DNA of 17,882 nucleotides from positions 1 to 17,882 of the forward strand of contig CAZHVO010000018.1 of assembly GCA_964536195.1 (NCBI GenBank), given 5' to 3'. The first letter of the stretch is position 1, and the number at the start of each line of letters is the position of its first letter. The position numbers and the translations under genes were made by a program. A model generated the notes under the pieces. That model was not told the DNA's origin, did no database searches, and worked only from the letters and a program-made list of their open reading frames with translations. Positions 1 through 8,238 of the stretch are shown piece by piece. This stretch comes from Susulua sp964536195 (GTDB lineage Bacteria > Omnitrophota > Gorgyraeia > Duberdicusellales > 4484-171).

Positions 1-717
1 TCCACAGCTACTGTTTTTGATATTGAGAAAATCGCTAAGATTACAAGCGAGAAAGATATACTCTTGGTGGTTGATGCTATTAGCGGTTTAGGCCAAGACG
101 TTTTACTTACTGATCAGTGGGGAGTTGACGTAGTTGTCTGTGGTTCACAGAAAGGCTTTATGCTTCCTCCGGGCTTGGGCTTCATAAGTTTGAGCCAGAG
201 AGCCCAAAAGGCGATGGCAACTTCGGATTTGCCCAAGTACTATTTTGATTTAAAGAAAGCCTTAAAGAGTCATGCCAAGGATGATACACCGTATACTTCA
301 GCCGTTTCTCTCATTGTAGGCTTAAAGGCTGCAATCGATGCAATTAAAAAGGAAGGTGTAGAGGCAAGGTGGAAGAAGTTTTCGAAGATGGCTGAGGCTA
401 CGAGAGAGGCCGCTAAAGCTTTAGGGTTAAAATTACTCTCCGAGCGGCCCTCTGATTCAGTCACAGCTATTGTTTCTCCTGAAAATATTAAATCTTCAGA
501 TATTGTTAAGACTTTGAGGGGAGAGTATGGTTTAAGCATAGCTGGCGGTCAAGCTGATCTTAAAGACAAGATTTTTAGAATTGCCCATATGGGTTGGATA
601 AACGAGAAAGATTTGATTGAGTGCTTTTCACTCCTTGAGAAAGTATTGGCAAAATTAGGCCATGAGTTCAAACAAGGAGAGTCACTGTCGCGGTTAGAGG
701 AGGTTCTTAATGGATAA
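1..717 (+). CDS. Class V PLP aminotransferase (alanine-glyoxylate / serine-pyruvate type), 5' truncated
   Basis: This is the C-terminal 238 codons of a PLP-dependent class V aminotransferase; the start lies before the window and frame 1 is open from base 1. The cofactor Asp sits in LLVVDAISGLG, and the Schiff-base Lys (codon 151-153) in GSQKGFMLPPGLGF, the form typical of serine-pyruvate/alanine-glyoxylate aminotransferases. A substrate-carboxylate Arg is likely the one in FRIAHMG near the C-terminus. The gene overlaps serA by 8 bases (ATGGATAA). In several bacterial lineages a class V enzyme of this type next to serA replaces SerC, so I infer that it transaminates 3-phosphohydroxypyruvate to phosphoserine. 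Alanine-glyoxylate or serine-glyoxylate transamination remains possible. The family call is firm; the substrate is inference. Confidence 0.85.
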   Translation, partial: STATVFDIEKIAKITSEKDILLVVDAISGLGQDVLLTDQWGVDVVVCGSQKGFMLPPGLGFISLSQRAQKAMATSDLPKYYFDLKKALKSHAKDDTPYTSAVSLIVGLKAAIDAIKKEGVEARWKKFSKMAEATREAAKALGLKLLSERPSDSVTAIVSPENIKSSDIVKTLRGEYGLSIAGGQADLKDKIFRIAHMGWINEKDLIECFSLLEKVLAKLGHEFKQGESLSRLEEVLNG

Positions 718-2290
718 GATTATTGTATCTGATAAATTATCACCAGAAGGCGTAAAGATATTAGAAGATGCCGGTTTTAAGGTAGATTGTAAGTATAAAT
801 TAAGTCCTGATGAGCTTAAAAAGGTTATTGGTGATTATCAAGGTATTGTCATAAGAAGCGGCACAAAACTAACTAGTGAGTTAATAGAAAAGGGAGACAA
901 GTTAAAGGTTATTGGCCGGGCCGGAGTTGGTTTGGACAATGTCGATATAAAAGCCGCAACCAAAAAAGGAATAATTGTTATGAATGCTCCCGGAGGCAAT
1001 ACTATCTCTACTTGTGAGCAAACTTTTGCCCTCATGCTGGCTGTTGCTAGAAATATTCCTTTTGCCCATATCTCGCTTAAGGCGAAGAAGTGGGAGAGGT
1101 CTAAGTTTAAGGGGATCGAGCTCTATTCTAAGGTATTAGGCATTATTGGTTTAGGCCGTATTGGTAAAGAAGTGGTTAAACGGGCGATTGCTTTCGGTAT
1201 GGAAGTTTTAGTATATGATCCTTTTATTTCCGAAGACGTAGCCGAGAAGGTTGGAGTAAAACTAGCAAGCCTGAAAGAAATATGGAAAAGGGCAGATTTT
1301 ATTACTGTGCACACTCCTCTTACTGAAGAGACTAAGAATTTAATTTCTAACAAAGAGTTCTCTCAAATGAAACCAAGCGCTTTTGTTATTAATTGTGCTC
1401 GGGGAGGGATAGTCGATGAGGAGGCTTTATACGAAGCTCTAAAGAGTAAAAGAATCGCTGGAGCAGCTTTAGATGTTTATTCCCAAGAACCACCCCTGGA
1501 GTCCAAACTCCTAGATTTAGAAAATCTTATTACTACTCCACATCTAGGAGCTTCTACTGAAGAAGCTCAGGTAAATGTTGCTATAGAGGTTGCTCATTGT
1601 ATAAAAGATGCTCTCCTCGGCAAGGCTATTAAGAATGCTGTTAATTATGCTCAACTTGACCCTGAGACCTATAAGATTATTGAGCCTTACTTTAACTTGG
1701 CTGAGAAAATGGGTAAATTTATCGCTGGGCTTATTCAGGGTGGTGTAAAGGCGATTAAAATATCCTATTTAGGTGAGATATCAACTTATAAGGTAGACGT
1801 TATCGGCGCAGCTTTTACCCGGGGGTTTTTCTCTCAACAGTTAGAGGAAGATGTTAATTACATAAATGCTTTAGAGGTAGCCAAGGCCAGAGGTATTAAG
1901 GTAGAGCAGATAAAGATAAGCGAGGAAGGGGAGTATACTAACAGCATAAGAGTAAAGGTTACTTCTGACAAAGAGGAACGCCTATTAGAGGGAACTCTCT
2001 TTGCTAATAAAGAAGCCCGCTTTGCTAAGATGGATGATGTTTATATTGAAGTTGCACCATCTGAGTTGATGCTAGTTATAAGTAATCAGGATAAGCCGGG
2101 AGTTATAGGTTTCCTAGGGACAACTTTAGGGTCTAACAATATCAACATAGCTGGTATGAGTTTGGGTAAGCGTAGTCGTAAAAAGGAAGCTTTAACTATT
2201 CTCAATTTAGATAATCCTGTAGGTGAGGAAGTAATAAATCAGATTAAATCTAACTCTAATATAATTTCTTTAAAGGTAGTAAAACTATAG
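710..2290 (+). CDS. serA: D-3-phosphoglycerate dehydrogenase (long form with ASB and ACT domains)
   Basis: This cytosolic enzyme oxidises 3-phosphoglycerate to 3-phosphohydroxypyruvate with NAD, the first step of serine synthesis. The 526 residues match the usual length of type 1 enzymes. The N-terminal substrate-binding half carries GRAGVGLDNVD (69-79). The nucleotide-binding domain has GLGRIG (147-152), with Asp170 at the end of strand 2 indicating NAD rather than NADP. The catalytic trio is Arg231 (NCARGG), Glu260 (SQEPP) and His278 (TPHLG). An allosteric substrate-binding domain spans about 318-448, and a C-terminal ACT domain about 452-526 (LVISNQDKPGVIG), which in this family senses serine; feedback inhibition is therefore likely. 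The start ATG is 6 bases after a strong SD (AGAGGAGG, 696-703) inside the preceding aminotransferase gene, so the two are translationally coupled. Confidence 0.97.
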   Translation: MDKIIVSDKLSPEGVKILEDAGFKVDCKYKLSPDELKKVIGDYQGIVIRSGTKLTSELIEKGDKLKVIGRAGVGLDNVDIKAATKKGIIVMNAPGGNTISTCEQTFALMLAVARNIPFAHISLKAKKWERSKFKGIELYSKVLGIIGLGRIGKEVVKRAIAFGMEVLVYDPFISEDVAEKVGVKLASLKEIWKRADFITVHTPLTEETKNLISNKEFSQMKPSAFVINCARGGIVDEEALYEALKSKRIAGAALDVYSQEPPLESKLLDLENLITTPHLGASTEEAQVNVAIEVAHCIKDALLGKAIKNAVNYAQLDPETYKIIEPYFNLAEKMGKFIAGLIQGGVKAIKISYLGEISTYKVDVIGAAFTRGFFSQQLEEDVNYINALEVAKARGIKVEQIKISEEGEYTNSIRVKVTSDKEERLLEGTLFANKEARFAKMDDVYIEVAPSELMLVISNQDKPGVIGFLGTTLGSNNINIAGMSLGKRSRKKEALTILNLDNPVGEEVINQIKSNSNIISLKVVKL

Positions 2291-2300
2291 AGGCGTGATA

Positions 2301-3230
2301 ATGGTATTTAAGGATTTAGCCAGGAAAGGAATTTCTTTGACCTTTGTGATTGTTATTTCTTTTTTCTTCTCTTTTTTCTTTGCTTACGCCGATGAGTCAG
2401 ATTCTTCTTGTGAAGAGTGTACAGCTACCTATGTTCCTGGAGAGACTAAAGATATAGCGGCAATTATTATTACAGATAAGAATTGTCCTTTTTGTGCTAC
2501 TCAAATTCCACAAAAACTTCTTAAGAGTAAATTTCCGGGAATAAAATTTGAGATTATTGATTATAAAGAGAAGCAAGCAAGGAAACTTATTTCACAATAT
2601 AAGATCCAGACACTGCCTCGCTTTCTTATTGACCCTTTGATTAAAGAAGAGGAGATTTTTGATAAACTCAAGGTTCTCTTTGAAATTGGTCCGGCTAAAA
2701 GGATTTTATTAAGAGAAGAGCTGTCCGGGATATGTATGTATCTTAGGAGAAGAGAGATAGAGAAAAAAATTGATTTATTTTTGGATCTTTACGCGAAAAA
2801 CTCCAGTGAAATGCTAGATGCTTTAATAAGCTTCTCGATGGAAAATAAGATTGATCTTAAACTTCATTTTATTATCCCTCAAGGTAAAAAGAGTGGTTAT
2901 CCTAAAGAAGAAGTGCGGGTAGCTTTAGCTATAAGGGAACTTTGTCCAAGTGAATTCAATAATTATATTTACCGGCGAATAAAGGATATAGAAGATAGTT
3001 CCTGGATAGATACAGCCGAGAAGGAAGGGTTGAGCTATAAAGAAATAAGAAAGGTGATGATGTCTTCGGTAATGGATAAGTTAATTAAAGAGAATAAGCA
3101 GTTGGCAGAGGAATTAATGGTTGGGGATGGGAATACTATTTTGATTAAGAATAACAGGATATTTAAGATATTTAATATCAATAAGGAAGAGTTAAAGAGT
3201 TTTTTTAAAGAGGAGGAGAATAATGGCTAA
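2301..3230 (+). CDS. Secreted thioredoxin-fold protein with CPFC motif and a second, Cys-less thioredoxin-like half
   Basis: A hydrophobic segment (about residues 8-28) ending in AYA looks like a signal peptide or membrane anchor, so the protein should act outside the cytoplasm. The mature part begins with a Cys pair (SSCEEC) and then a thioredoxin-like domain with the active-site CPFC (Cys62/Cys65 counted from ATG 2301) and the cis-Pro region QTLPRF (Pro106). Residues about 155-309 look like a second beta-alpha-beta unit with a helical insertion followed by two strands and a helix (NTILIKNNRIFKI), as in DsbA-type folds, but without a CxxC. This second domain is inferred from residue pattern only. 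I chose ATG 2301 over GTG 2295 because AGAGG (2289-2293) sits 7 bases before it; the GTG would nearly touch the SD. It overlaps the next gene by 8 bases. A role in disulfide or metal-thiol chemistry is likely; the partner is unknown. Confidence 0.7.
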   Translation: MVFKDLARKGISLTFVIVISFFFSFFFAYADESDSSCEECTATYVPGETKDIAAIIITDKNCPFCATQIPQKLLKSKFPGIKFEIIDYKEKQARKLISQYKIQTLPRFLIDPLIKEEEIFDKLKVLFEIGPAKRILLREELSGICMYLRRREIEKKIDLFLDLYAKNSSEMLDALISFSMENKIDLKLHFIIPQGKKSGYPKEEVRVALAIRELCPSEFNNYIYRRIKDIEDSSWIDTAEKEGLSYKEIRKVMMSSVMDKLIKENKQLAEELMVGDGNTILIKNNRIFKIFNINKEELKSFFKEEENNG

Positions 3231-4458
3231 GATTTATATAGTTGATGTTACTAATCGAGACGGTGTGCAAACATCTCGGATATGCTTGTCAAAATTACAG
3301 AAGACAATGATTAATCTCTATCTTGATCAAATGGGGATATTCCAGAGTGAGTATGGGTTCCCGATGACTGGTCATGAGAGCAATTATCTTAAGGCTAATT
3401 TAGATTTAGTTCGCAAGGGAGCAATAAAGAATTTACGACTTTCTGGTTGGATAAGGGCGATAAAAGGGGATGTAGAGAGTGCCTTTAGGAATATTCCCGG
3501 GATAGAGTATCTGAATCTTTCAATTTCAACTTCTGATCAGATGATTAAGCATAAATTTCAGGGCCGTCTTGACCATAAAGGGGTCATAAAGAACATGACT
3601 GAGGCGGTAAAGGCAGCTAAGAAGTTAGGCGCAAAGGCAATAGGGGTTAATGCTGAAGACGCTTCACGTTCCCGTATCGAATATTTGATTGAATTTGTCG
3701 AGGCAGCAAAAAAAGCTGGAGCCGATAGGTTTAGGTATTGCGATACTTTAGGTTTTGATACTCCCTTTTCTATTTATGAGAGGATAGATGCTATTTTAAA
3801 AAAAGTAAAATTGCCAGCAGAGATTCATTGCCATAATGATTTAGGTTTGGTAGTTGCTAGTTCTATTGCCGGAGCAAAGGCTGCAATAGATAATGATGTT
3901 GATGGTTATATTAATACTTGTGTGAATGGAGTAGGCGAGCGTGCTGGTAATGCTGATTTAGTTAGTACCATCTTAGCAATCAAGTATGGCAGTGGCATGG
4001 GTAAGTACAAACTTGACTCCAAGGTAAACTTGAAGAAAGCCTGGCGGATAAGTAAGTATGCTTCTTATGCTTTTGGCATACCTATACCGATAAATCATCC
4101 TGGTGTGGGGGCAAATGCTTTTGCTCATGAGTCAGGAATCCATGCCGATGGTGCTCTAAAGGATAGAAGAAATTATGAGCTATATAACTACGAAGCATTA
4201 GGTCGTGGTGAACTTGAGACTGTTGATACGGGTAGAAAGATTACTGTAGGAGAGTATTCAGGGATAAAAGGTTTTCGCAATGTTTATGATCGTTTATCAA
4301 TAAAATTTAAGGATGACAAAGAGGCTCGTGAAATTCTAGAGCTAGCTCGCTATGCTAATGTTCATAACCAGAAGCCATTGGTTGAGGACGAATTAAGGTT
4401 TGTCGCTAAATACCCAAATATCGCCAAGAAGCTTTTTACAGTAGAAGCATTAATTTAA
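3223..4458 (+). CDS. Homocitrate synthase / 2-isopropylmalate synthase family enzyme (DRE-TIM), lacking the LeuA regulatory domain
   Basis: A 411-residue Claisen-condensing enzyme that joins acetyl-CoA to a 2-oxoacid. DRE-TIM barrel landmarks are NRDGVQ (11-16, metal Asp13), the metal ligands HCH (202-204), the family signature NGVGERAGN (235-243), and FAHESGIHADG (300-310) at the lid. GEYSGIKGF (343-351) follows where relatives have a G-H-S-G stretch. The length excludes the C-terminal LeuA dimer domain that binds leucine, so leucine feedback of the LeuA type is not expected. The HESGIH wording and the length lean towards homocitrate synthase (NifV-like), but isopropylmalate or citramalate synthase cannot be excluded, and no nif, lysine or leucine gene lies in the window. 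The ATG follows a strong SD (AGGAGGAG, 3211-3218) and overlaps the previous gene by 8 bases. Family certain, substrate uncertain. Confidence 0.8.
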   Translation: MAKIYIVDVTNRDGVQTSRICLSKLQKTMINLYLDQMGIFQSEYGFPMTGHESNYLKANLDLVRKGAIKNLRLSGWIRAIKGDVESAFRNIPGIEYLNLSISTSDQMIKHKFQGRLDHKGVIKNMTEAVKAAKKLGAKAIGVNAEDASRSRIEYLIEFVEAAKKAGADRFRYCDTLGFDTPFSIYERIDAILKKVKLPAEIHCHNDLGLVVASSIAGAKAAIDNDVDGYINTCVNGVGERAGNADLVSTILAIKYGSGMGKYKLDSKVNLKKAWRISKYASYAFGIPIPINHPGVGANAFAHESGIHADGALKDRRNYELYNYEALGRGELETVDTGRKITVGEYSGIKGFRNVYDRLSIKFKDDKEAREILELARYANVHNQKPLVEDELRFVAKYPNIAKKLFTVEALI

Positions 4459-4499
4459 CAAGTTAAAGCAAGGGGTTAAAAAGGTAATTTGGAGAAGCT

Positions 4500-5756
4500 A
4501 TGAATACAATACTAATAGGATTGCAATGGGGAGATGAAGGTAAGGGGAAGGTGATTGATTATCTTTGTCGTAGTAGCGATGTTATTGTTCGTTTTCAAGG
4601 CGGAAATAATGCCGGCCACACCGTAGTTATAAAGGGTGAGAAGTTCGTCTTTCATCTTGTTCCTTCTGGTCTCTTGAGAAAGGGGAAAATTTGTGCGATT
4701 GGCAATGGCGTGGTGGTTGACCCTAGTATTTTGATAGAGGAAATAAACTCTCTTAAGGCTAAGGGGATAAATGTTTCTCCAAGCAATCTAAAGATCTCTC
4801 CTCTTTGTCATATAATTATGCCTTATCACAGGATTTTGGATGCTTTAAGAGAGAAGGGACGTATTCAGAAAATTGGTACTACTAAAAGAGGGATTGGTCC
4901 TTGCTACGTGGATAAGGTTTCACGTTGTGGAATAAGAATGATTGATTTTATTGACCCGAAAGTTTTTTCTTTAAAGTTAAAAGATAATTTAGGAGAAAAG
5001 AATCCTATCTTTAAGAAGGTTTATAAGTCTAAAGAGTTTTCTTTTAACGAGATCTATAAGGAGTACAGTGCTTTAGCTAAAAAATTAAAGCCCTATGTTT
5101 GTGATTTAGTAGATTACTTTTATAAGCAGAGAAAAAAACGATTCTTGTTTGAGGGAGCTCAAGGCGCCTTTTTAGATGTAGATTTTGGTACCTACCCTTT
5201 TGTGACTTCGTCGTCAGTAGTCTCTTCCAATGCCCTTTTGGGTTCAGGCCTTTCTTTTGTCTCTGTCAATAAGGTTTTGGGGATAGCCAAAGCTTATACT
5301 ACCCGAGTCGGTGAAGGACCGTTTCCCACAGAGCTAGAAGGAAAGTTCCTGAATTATTTCCGCAATAAAGGAGTAGAATTTGGTGCAACAACTGGTCGTC
5401 CTCGTAGATGTGGCTGGTTGGATTTAGTATTGCTGAAGAGATCGGTAATTCTCAATAAAGTAACCGATTTGGTTATTACCAAGTTGGATGTTCTAGATGG
5501 CTTGGAGGAGATAAAGGTTTGTGTTGGCTATAAGTATAAGGGTAAGATTTTGAAGAGTTTCCCTTACAATCTAGAAAGCATTCAGCCTGTTTATAAGGAG
5601 TTTAAAGGGTGGAAGAGTTATATTAATAAGGTGAGGAAATTTTCTAACTTACCGCTTACAGCCAGAAAATATGTACGATTTATTGAAGATTTCTTAGGGG
5701 TAAGAGTAACATTCATTTCCGTAGGTGAGAGAAGGGAAGCAATCTTTAAGAAGTAA
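4500..5756 (+). CDS. purA: Adenylosuccinate synthetase
   Basis: This enzyme joins IMP and aspartate using GTP to make adenylosuccinate, the first committed step to AMP. All main family motifs are present in 418 residues (usual about 425-430). They are the P-loop-like QWGDEGKGK (9-17) with catalytic Asp11, GGNNAGHT with His40, KRGIGP (129-134), FEGAQG (217-222), TRVGEGPFPTEL (268-279), GATTGRPRRCGW (295-306), and the guanine-specificity segment TKLDVLDG (327-334). The gene starts 41 bases after the homocitrate-synthase-type gene, with GGAG (4491-4494) 5 bases before the ATG. A hairpin lies between its stop and hppA, so purA may mark the end of a transcript segment. No regulatory domain is seen. 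Confidence 0.97.
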   Translation: MNTILIGLQWGDEGKGKVIDYLCRSSDVIVRFQGGNNAGHTVVIKGEKFVFHLVPSGLLRKGKICAIGNGVVVDPSILIEEINSLKAKGINVSPSNLKISPLCHIIMPYHRILDALREKGRIQKIGTTKRGIGPCYVDKVSRCGIRMIDFIDPKVFSLKLKDNLGEKNPIFKKVYKSKEFSFNEIYKEYSALAKKLKPYVCDLVDYFYKQRKKRFLFEGAQGAFLDVDFGTYPFVTSSSVVSSNALLGSGLSFVSVNKVLGIAKAYTTRVGEGPFPTELEGKFLNYFRNKGVEFGATTGRPRRCGWLDLVLLKRSVILNKVTDLVITKLDVLDGLEEIKVCVGYKYKGKILKSFPYNLESIQPVYKEFKGWKSYINKVRKFSNLPLTARKYVRFIEDFLGVRVTFISVGERREAIFKK

Positions 5757-5759
5757 TTC

Positions 5760-5782
5760 GCACTATCCCTAAAGGGATGTGC
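5760..5782 (+). promoter_or_regulatory. Intergenic RNA hairpin between purA and hppA
   Basis: An inverted repeat in the purA-hppA gap: GCAC (5760-5763), one unpaired T, ATCCCT (5765-5770), AA, AGGGAT (5773-5778), GTGC (5779-5782). This gives ten complementary pairs with one bulge; the innermost pairs probably open to leave a four-base loop. It is followed only by TTATTAAAA, not a clean U-tract. It could be a weak terminator, an attenuator of hppA or an RNA-processing/stability element. It ends 8 bases before the hppA SD. The structure is seen; the function is inferred. Confidence 0.5.
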
Positions 5783-5802
5783 TTATTAAAAGGAGTAAAT
5801 TC

Positions 5803-7914
5803 ATGGATCCAGTTATATTCGTTTTCGTCGGAGCGTTCTTAGCATTAAGTTTTTGCGGATTTTTGGTTCGCTGGATATTTAAGCAACCCCAAGGTAGCGA
5901 GAAGATGCAGGATATATCTCGCTATATTTTTGAAGGGTCAAGGGGGTACTTGAAACAGCAGTACAAGGTTGTCTCAATATTCTTTTTAATTGTTTTTTGT
6001 ATTCTTTTGTTCATGGCTTTTAAGGGATTTTTGGTTATATTTGTCCCTTTTGCTTTTCTTACCGGGGGAGTTTTTTCCGGGTTTTGCGGATGGATGGGAA
6101 TGTATGTAGCTACCAAGTCAAACGCCCGCACTGCTTTTGCTGCTAAGCAGGGTTTAAATAAAGGCTTGCGAGTTGCCTTTAGTGCTGGAACAGTCATGGG
6201 GCTTATTGTAGTGGGGCTAGGGCTTTTAGAGATGGCTACTTGGTTTGTTATTCTAAAGTGGTACTATACTAATAATCCTCTGCCGGCCGGTAGTAATTTG
6301 CTAACCGCAATAACATCTACAATGCTTTGTTTTGGGATGGGAGCATCCAGTTATGCTCTTTTTGCGCGTTTAGGTGGAGGAATATATACTAAGGCTGCTG
6401 ATGTTGGTGCTGATTTAGTCGGTAAAATTGAAGCTGGGATTCCTGAAGATGATCCAAGAAATCCAGCAGTTATTGCTGATTTAGTTGGCGATAATGTTGG
6501 GGATGTTGCTGGTATGGGAGCAGATTTATACGAGTCATATGTTGATTCTATAGTAGCGACAATGGCTTTAGCTGCTGCAGCTGGGTTGGGTTTAAAAGGC
6601 GTTATTACTCCTATGCTTATGGCTGCATGCGGAGTTCTGGCATCTTTGATTGGATATTTTTTTGTTAGGACTAAAGAGGGTGCTACCCAAAAGGGATTAC
6701 TTAAGGCTTTGAGAAAAGGGGTTTGGACAGCTTCAGGGTTAGTCATTATTTTTTCTTTTCTGGTTGTTTGGCATATTTTGGGTAAAGAATACTTAGGCAT
6801 TTTTGGTTCAGTAGTGATTGGGCTTCTTGCCGGAGTATTAATTGGACAATTTACAGAATTTTTTACTTCTGCCGGATATAAGCCAACCAGAGAATTAGCT
6901 AAGGCTTCTAAAACCGGTTCGGCAACTATGATCATTGAGGGCATTGCTTTAGGTATGCTTTCACCAGCCGGAGCAGTACTTACGGTTAGCGGTGCAATCT
7001 TAGCAAGTTTTGCAGTAAGCGGAGGGTTTAATAATTTTGCTATGGGGCTTTACGGTGTCGGTATCTCAGCAGTGGGGATGCTGTCTACCTTAGGAATAAC
7101 TTTAGCTACTGATGCTTACGGTCCGATTGCTGATAACGCCGGTGGTATAGCCGAAATGGCAGAGTTAGAGCCAGAAGTAAGAAATAGAACTGATCAGCTT
7201 GATTCTTTAGGGAACACTACAGCCGCTACCGGTAAAGGTTTTGCCATAGGTTCAGCAGCACTGACAGCATTAGCTTTAATTGTTGCCTACAAAGACCATA
7301 TTATGCATGAAGCAGTAAGGTTAGGTAAGGTAGTGAATATGGACTTAAGCTTACTCAATCCTAATGTTCTCATTGGTATTTTTATTGGAGCAATGATGCC
7401 TTTTGTTTTCTGTTCTTTATCCTTAAAGGCGGTGGGCAGAACTGCCGGGGCAATTATTGAGGAAGCTCGTAGACAATTTCATCAAATAAAAGGATTATTA
7501 GAGGGGAAAGCTAAGGCTGATTACTCAAGATGTGTTACTTTGACCACTAAAGCTGCCCAAAAAGAAATGGTTATCCCTTCTCTTTTAGCAATTATTGTTC
7601 CGATTTTAACCGGCTTGTTGTTGGGGGTAAGGGGAGGCATTGGCCTTCTTGTCGGAGCCCTGGCATCTGGTTTTGTTTTAGCAGTAATGATGGCGAACTC
7701 CGGAGGAGCTTGGGATAATGCCAAGAAGTATATAGAAGAAGGTAATTGTGACGGAAAAGGTTCTGATTGTCATAAGGCTGCAGTTGCTAGCGATACTGTC
7801 GGTGATCCTTTTAAGGATACTGCCGGACCTTCTTTGAATATATTGATTAAATTGATGTCGATGGTGTCGATAGTCTTTAGTGGCATAATTATTACTTTTA
7901 GTCTTTTCAAATAA
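5803..7914 (+). CDS. hppA: Membrane-bound ion-pumping pyrophosphatase, K+-dependent, probably Na+-type
   Basis: A polytopic membrane protein of 703 residues that couples pyrophosphate hydrolysis to ion export. The substrate and Mg site motifs are DVGADLVGK (from Asp200), DDPRNPAVIADLVGDNVGDVAG, and near the C-terminus GGAWDNAKKYIE and SDTVGDPFKDTAGPS. In GNTTAATGKG the two diagnostic positions are Ala474 and Gly477, the pattern of potassium-dependent enzymes; potassium-independent ones have Lys and Thr there. The pump-helix segment reads GADLYESY with Glu244, as in bacterial Na+-pyrophosphatases, whereas plant H+ enzymes read FGSYAE. I therefore infer Na+ (or dual Na+/H+) transport. ATG 5803 is chosen because AGGAG (5791-5795) precedes it by 7 bases; the in-frame GTG 5779 lies inside the hairpin. 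It would recycle energy from PPi made by enzymes such as NadE and PanC. Confidence 0.93.
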   Translation: MDPVIFVFVGAFLALSFCGFLVRWIFKQPQGSEKMQDISRYIFEGSRGYLKQQYKVVSIFFLIVFCILLFMAFKGFLVIFVPFAFLTGGVFSGFCGWMGMYVATKSNARTAFAAKQGLNKGLRVAFSAGTVMGLIVVGLGLLEMATWFVILKWYYTNNPLPAGSNLLTAITSTMLCFGMGASSYALFARLGGGIYTKAADVGADLVGKIEAGIPEDDPRNPAVIADLVGDNVGDVAGMGADLYESYVDSIVATMALAAAAGLGLKGVITPMLMAACGVLASLIGYFFVRTKEGATQKGLLKALRKGVWTASGLVIIFSFLVVWHILGKEYLGIFGSVVIGLLAGVLIGQFTEFFTSAGYKPTRELAKASKTGSATMIIEGIALGMLSPAGAVLTVSGAILASFAVSGGFNNFAMGLYGVGISAVGMLSTLGITLATDAYGPIADNAGGIAEMAELEPEVRNRTDQLDSLGNTTAATGKGFAIGSAALTALALIVAYKDHIMHEAVRLGKVVNMDLSLLNPNVLIGIFIGAMMPFVFCSLSLKAVGRTAGAIIEEARRQFHQIKGLLEGKAKADYSRCVTLTTKAAQKEMVIPSLLAIIVPILTGLLLGVRGGIGLLVGALASGFVLAVMMANSGGAWDNAKKYIEEGNCDGKGSDCHKAAVASDTVGDPFKDTAGPSLNILIKLMSMVSIVFSGIIITFSLFK

Positions 7915-7929
7915 CAATCCTACCTGAGT

Positions 7930-8235
7930 ATGGTAAAGATAAAAAGCGGTAAAGATTATTTTAACTATTTAGAGAGCAAAGAGGAAGAGTGGGAGAAACT
8001 CTGCATACGGTGTGGCGGATGTTGTGGCGCTTATGACGACCCTTGTCTGCATTTGAGGAAGGGTGAGAAGAATAGGTTTTACTGTGAAATCTATTCTGAG
8101 AGGTTTGGTACCAGAAAAAGCGTAAAAGGAGAAGAATTTGACTGTGTTCCGGTAAAGAAGATACTTAATACCCATTGGAAGAAGGATTATTTATGTGTTT
8201 ACAAAAAGTTATCTAAACAGGGGTGGCGAGGGTAA
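7930..8235 (+). CDS. Small cysteine-cluster protein, YcgN/YkgJ-like (CxxCxxCC metal-chelating family)
   Basis: A 101-residue protein with the CxxCxxCC signature as CIRCGGCC (Cys25, 28, 31, 32), followed by further cysteines at 39, 52, 72 and 89. The opening WEKLC..CG.CC and the late W.....CVYKKL resemble the UPF0260 (YcgN) arrangement, whose members are thought to bind zinc or iron-sulfur centres but have no established biochemical role. It is shorter than typical YcgN (about 150), with the spacing between clusters compressed. The start ATG is 15 bases after hppA with little SD (only GAG), suggesting translation coupled to hppA. It ends 3 bases before the rpe-like gene. The family assignment is reasonable; the function is unknown. 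Confidence 0.7.
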   Translation: MVKIKSGKDYFNYLESKEEEWEKLCIRCGGCCGAYDDPCLHLRKGEKNRFYCEIYSERFGTRKSVKGEEFDCVPVKKILNTHWKKDYLCVYKKLSKQGWRG

Positions 8236-8238
8236 AAA

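Noticed and set aside
2295..2300. GTG start for the thioredoxin-like gene
   Set aside because: It is almost in contact with the AGAGG SD; ATG 2301 has proper spacing.
5760..5790. Calling the purA-hppA hairpin a rho-independent terminator
   Set aside because: The following bases (TTATTAAAA) do not form a U-tract, so I list it only as a hairpin of unknown role.
5779..5802. GTG start adding eight residues to HppA
   Set aside because: It lies inside the hairpin and has no SD; ATG 5803 follows AGGAG by 7 bases and gives the normal N-terminus.
6351..6944. 197-codon open frame on the minus strand
   Set aside because: It is a shadow of hppA: its residues are low-complexity Ala/Pro/Thr-rich, it matches no family I know, and hppA is unambiguous on the other strand.
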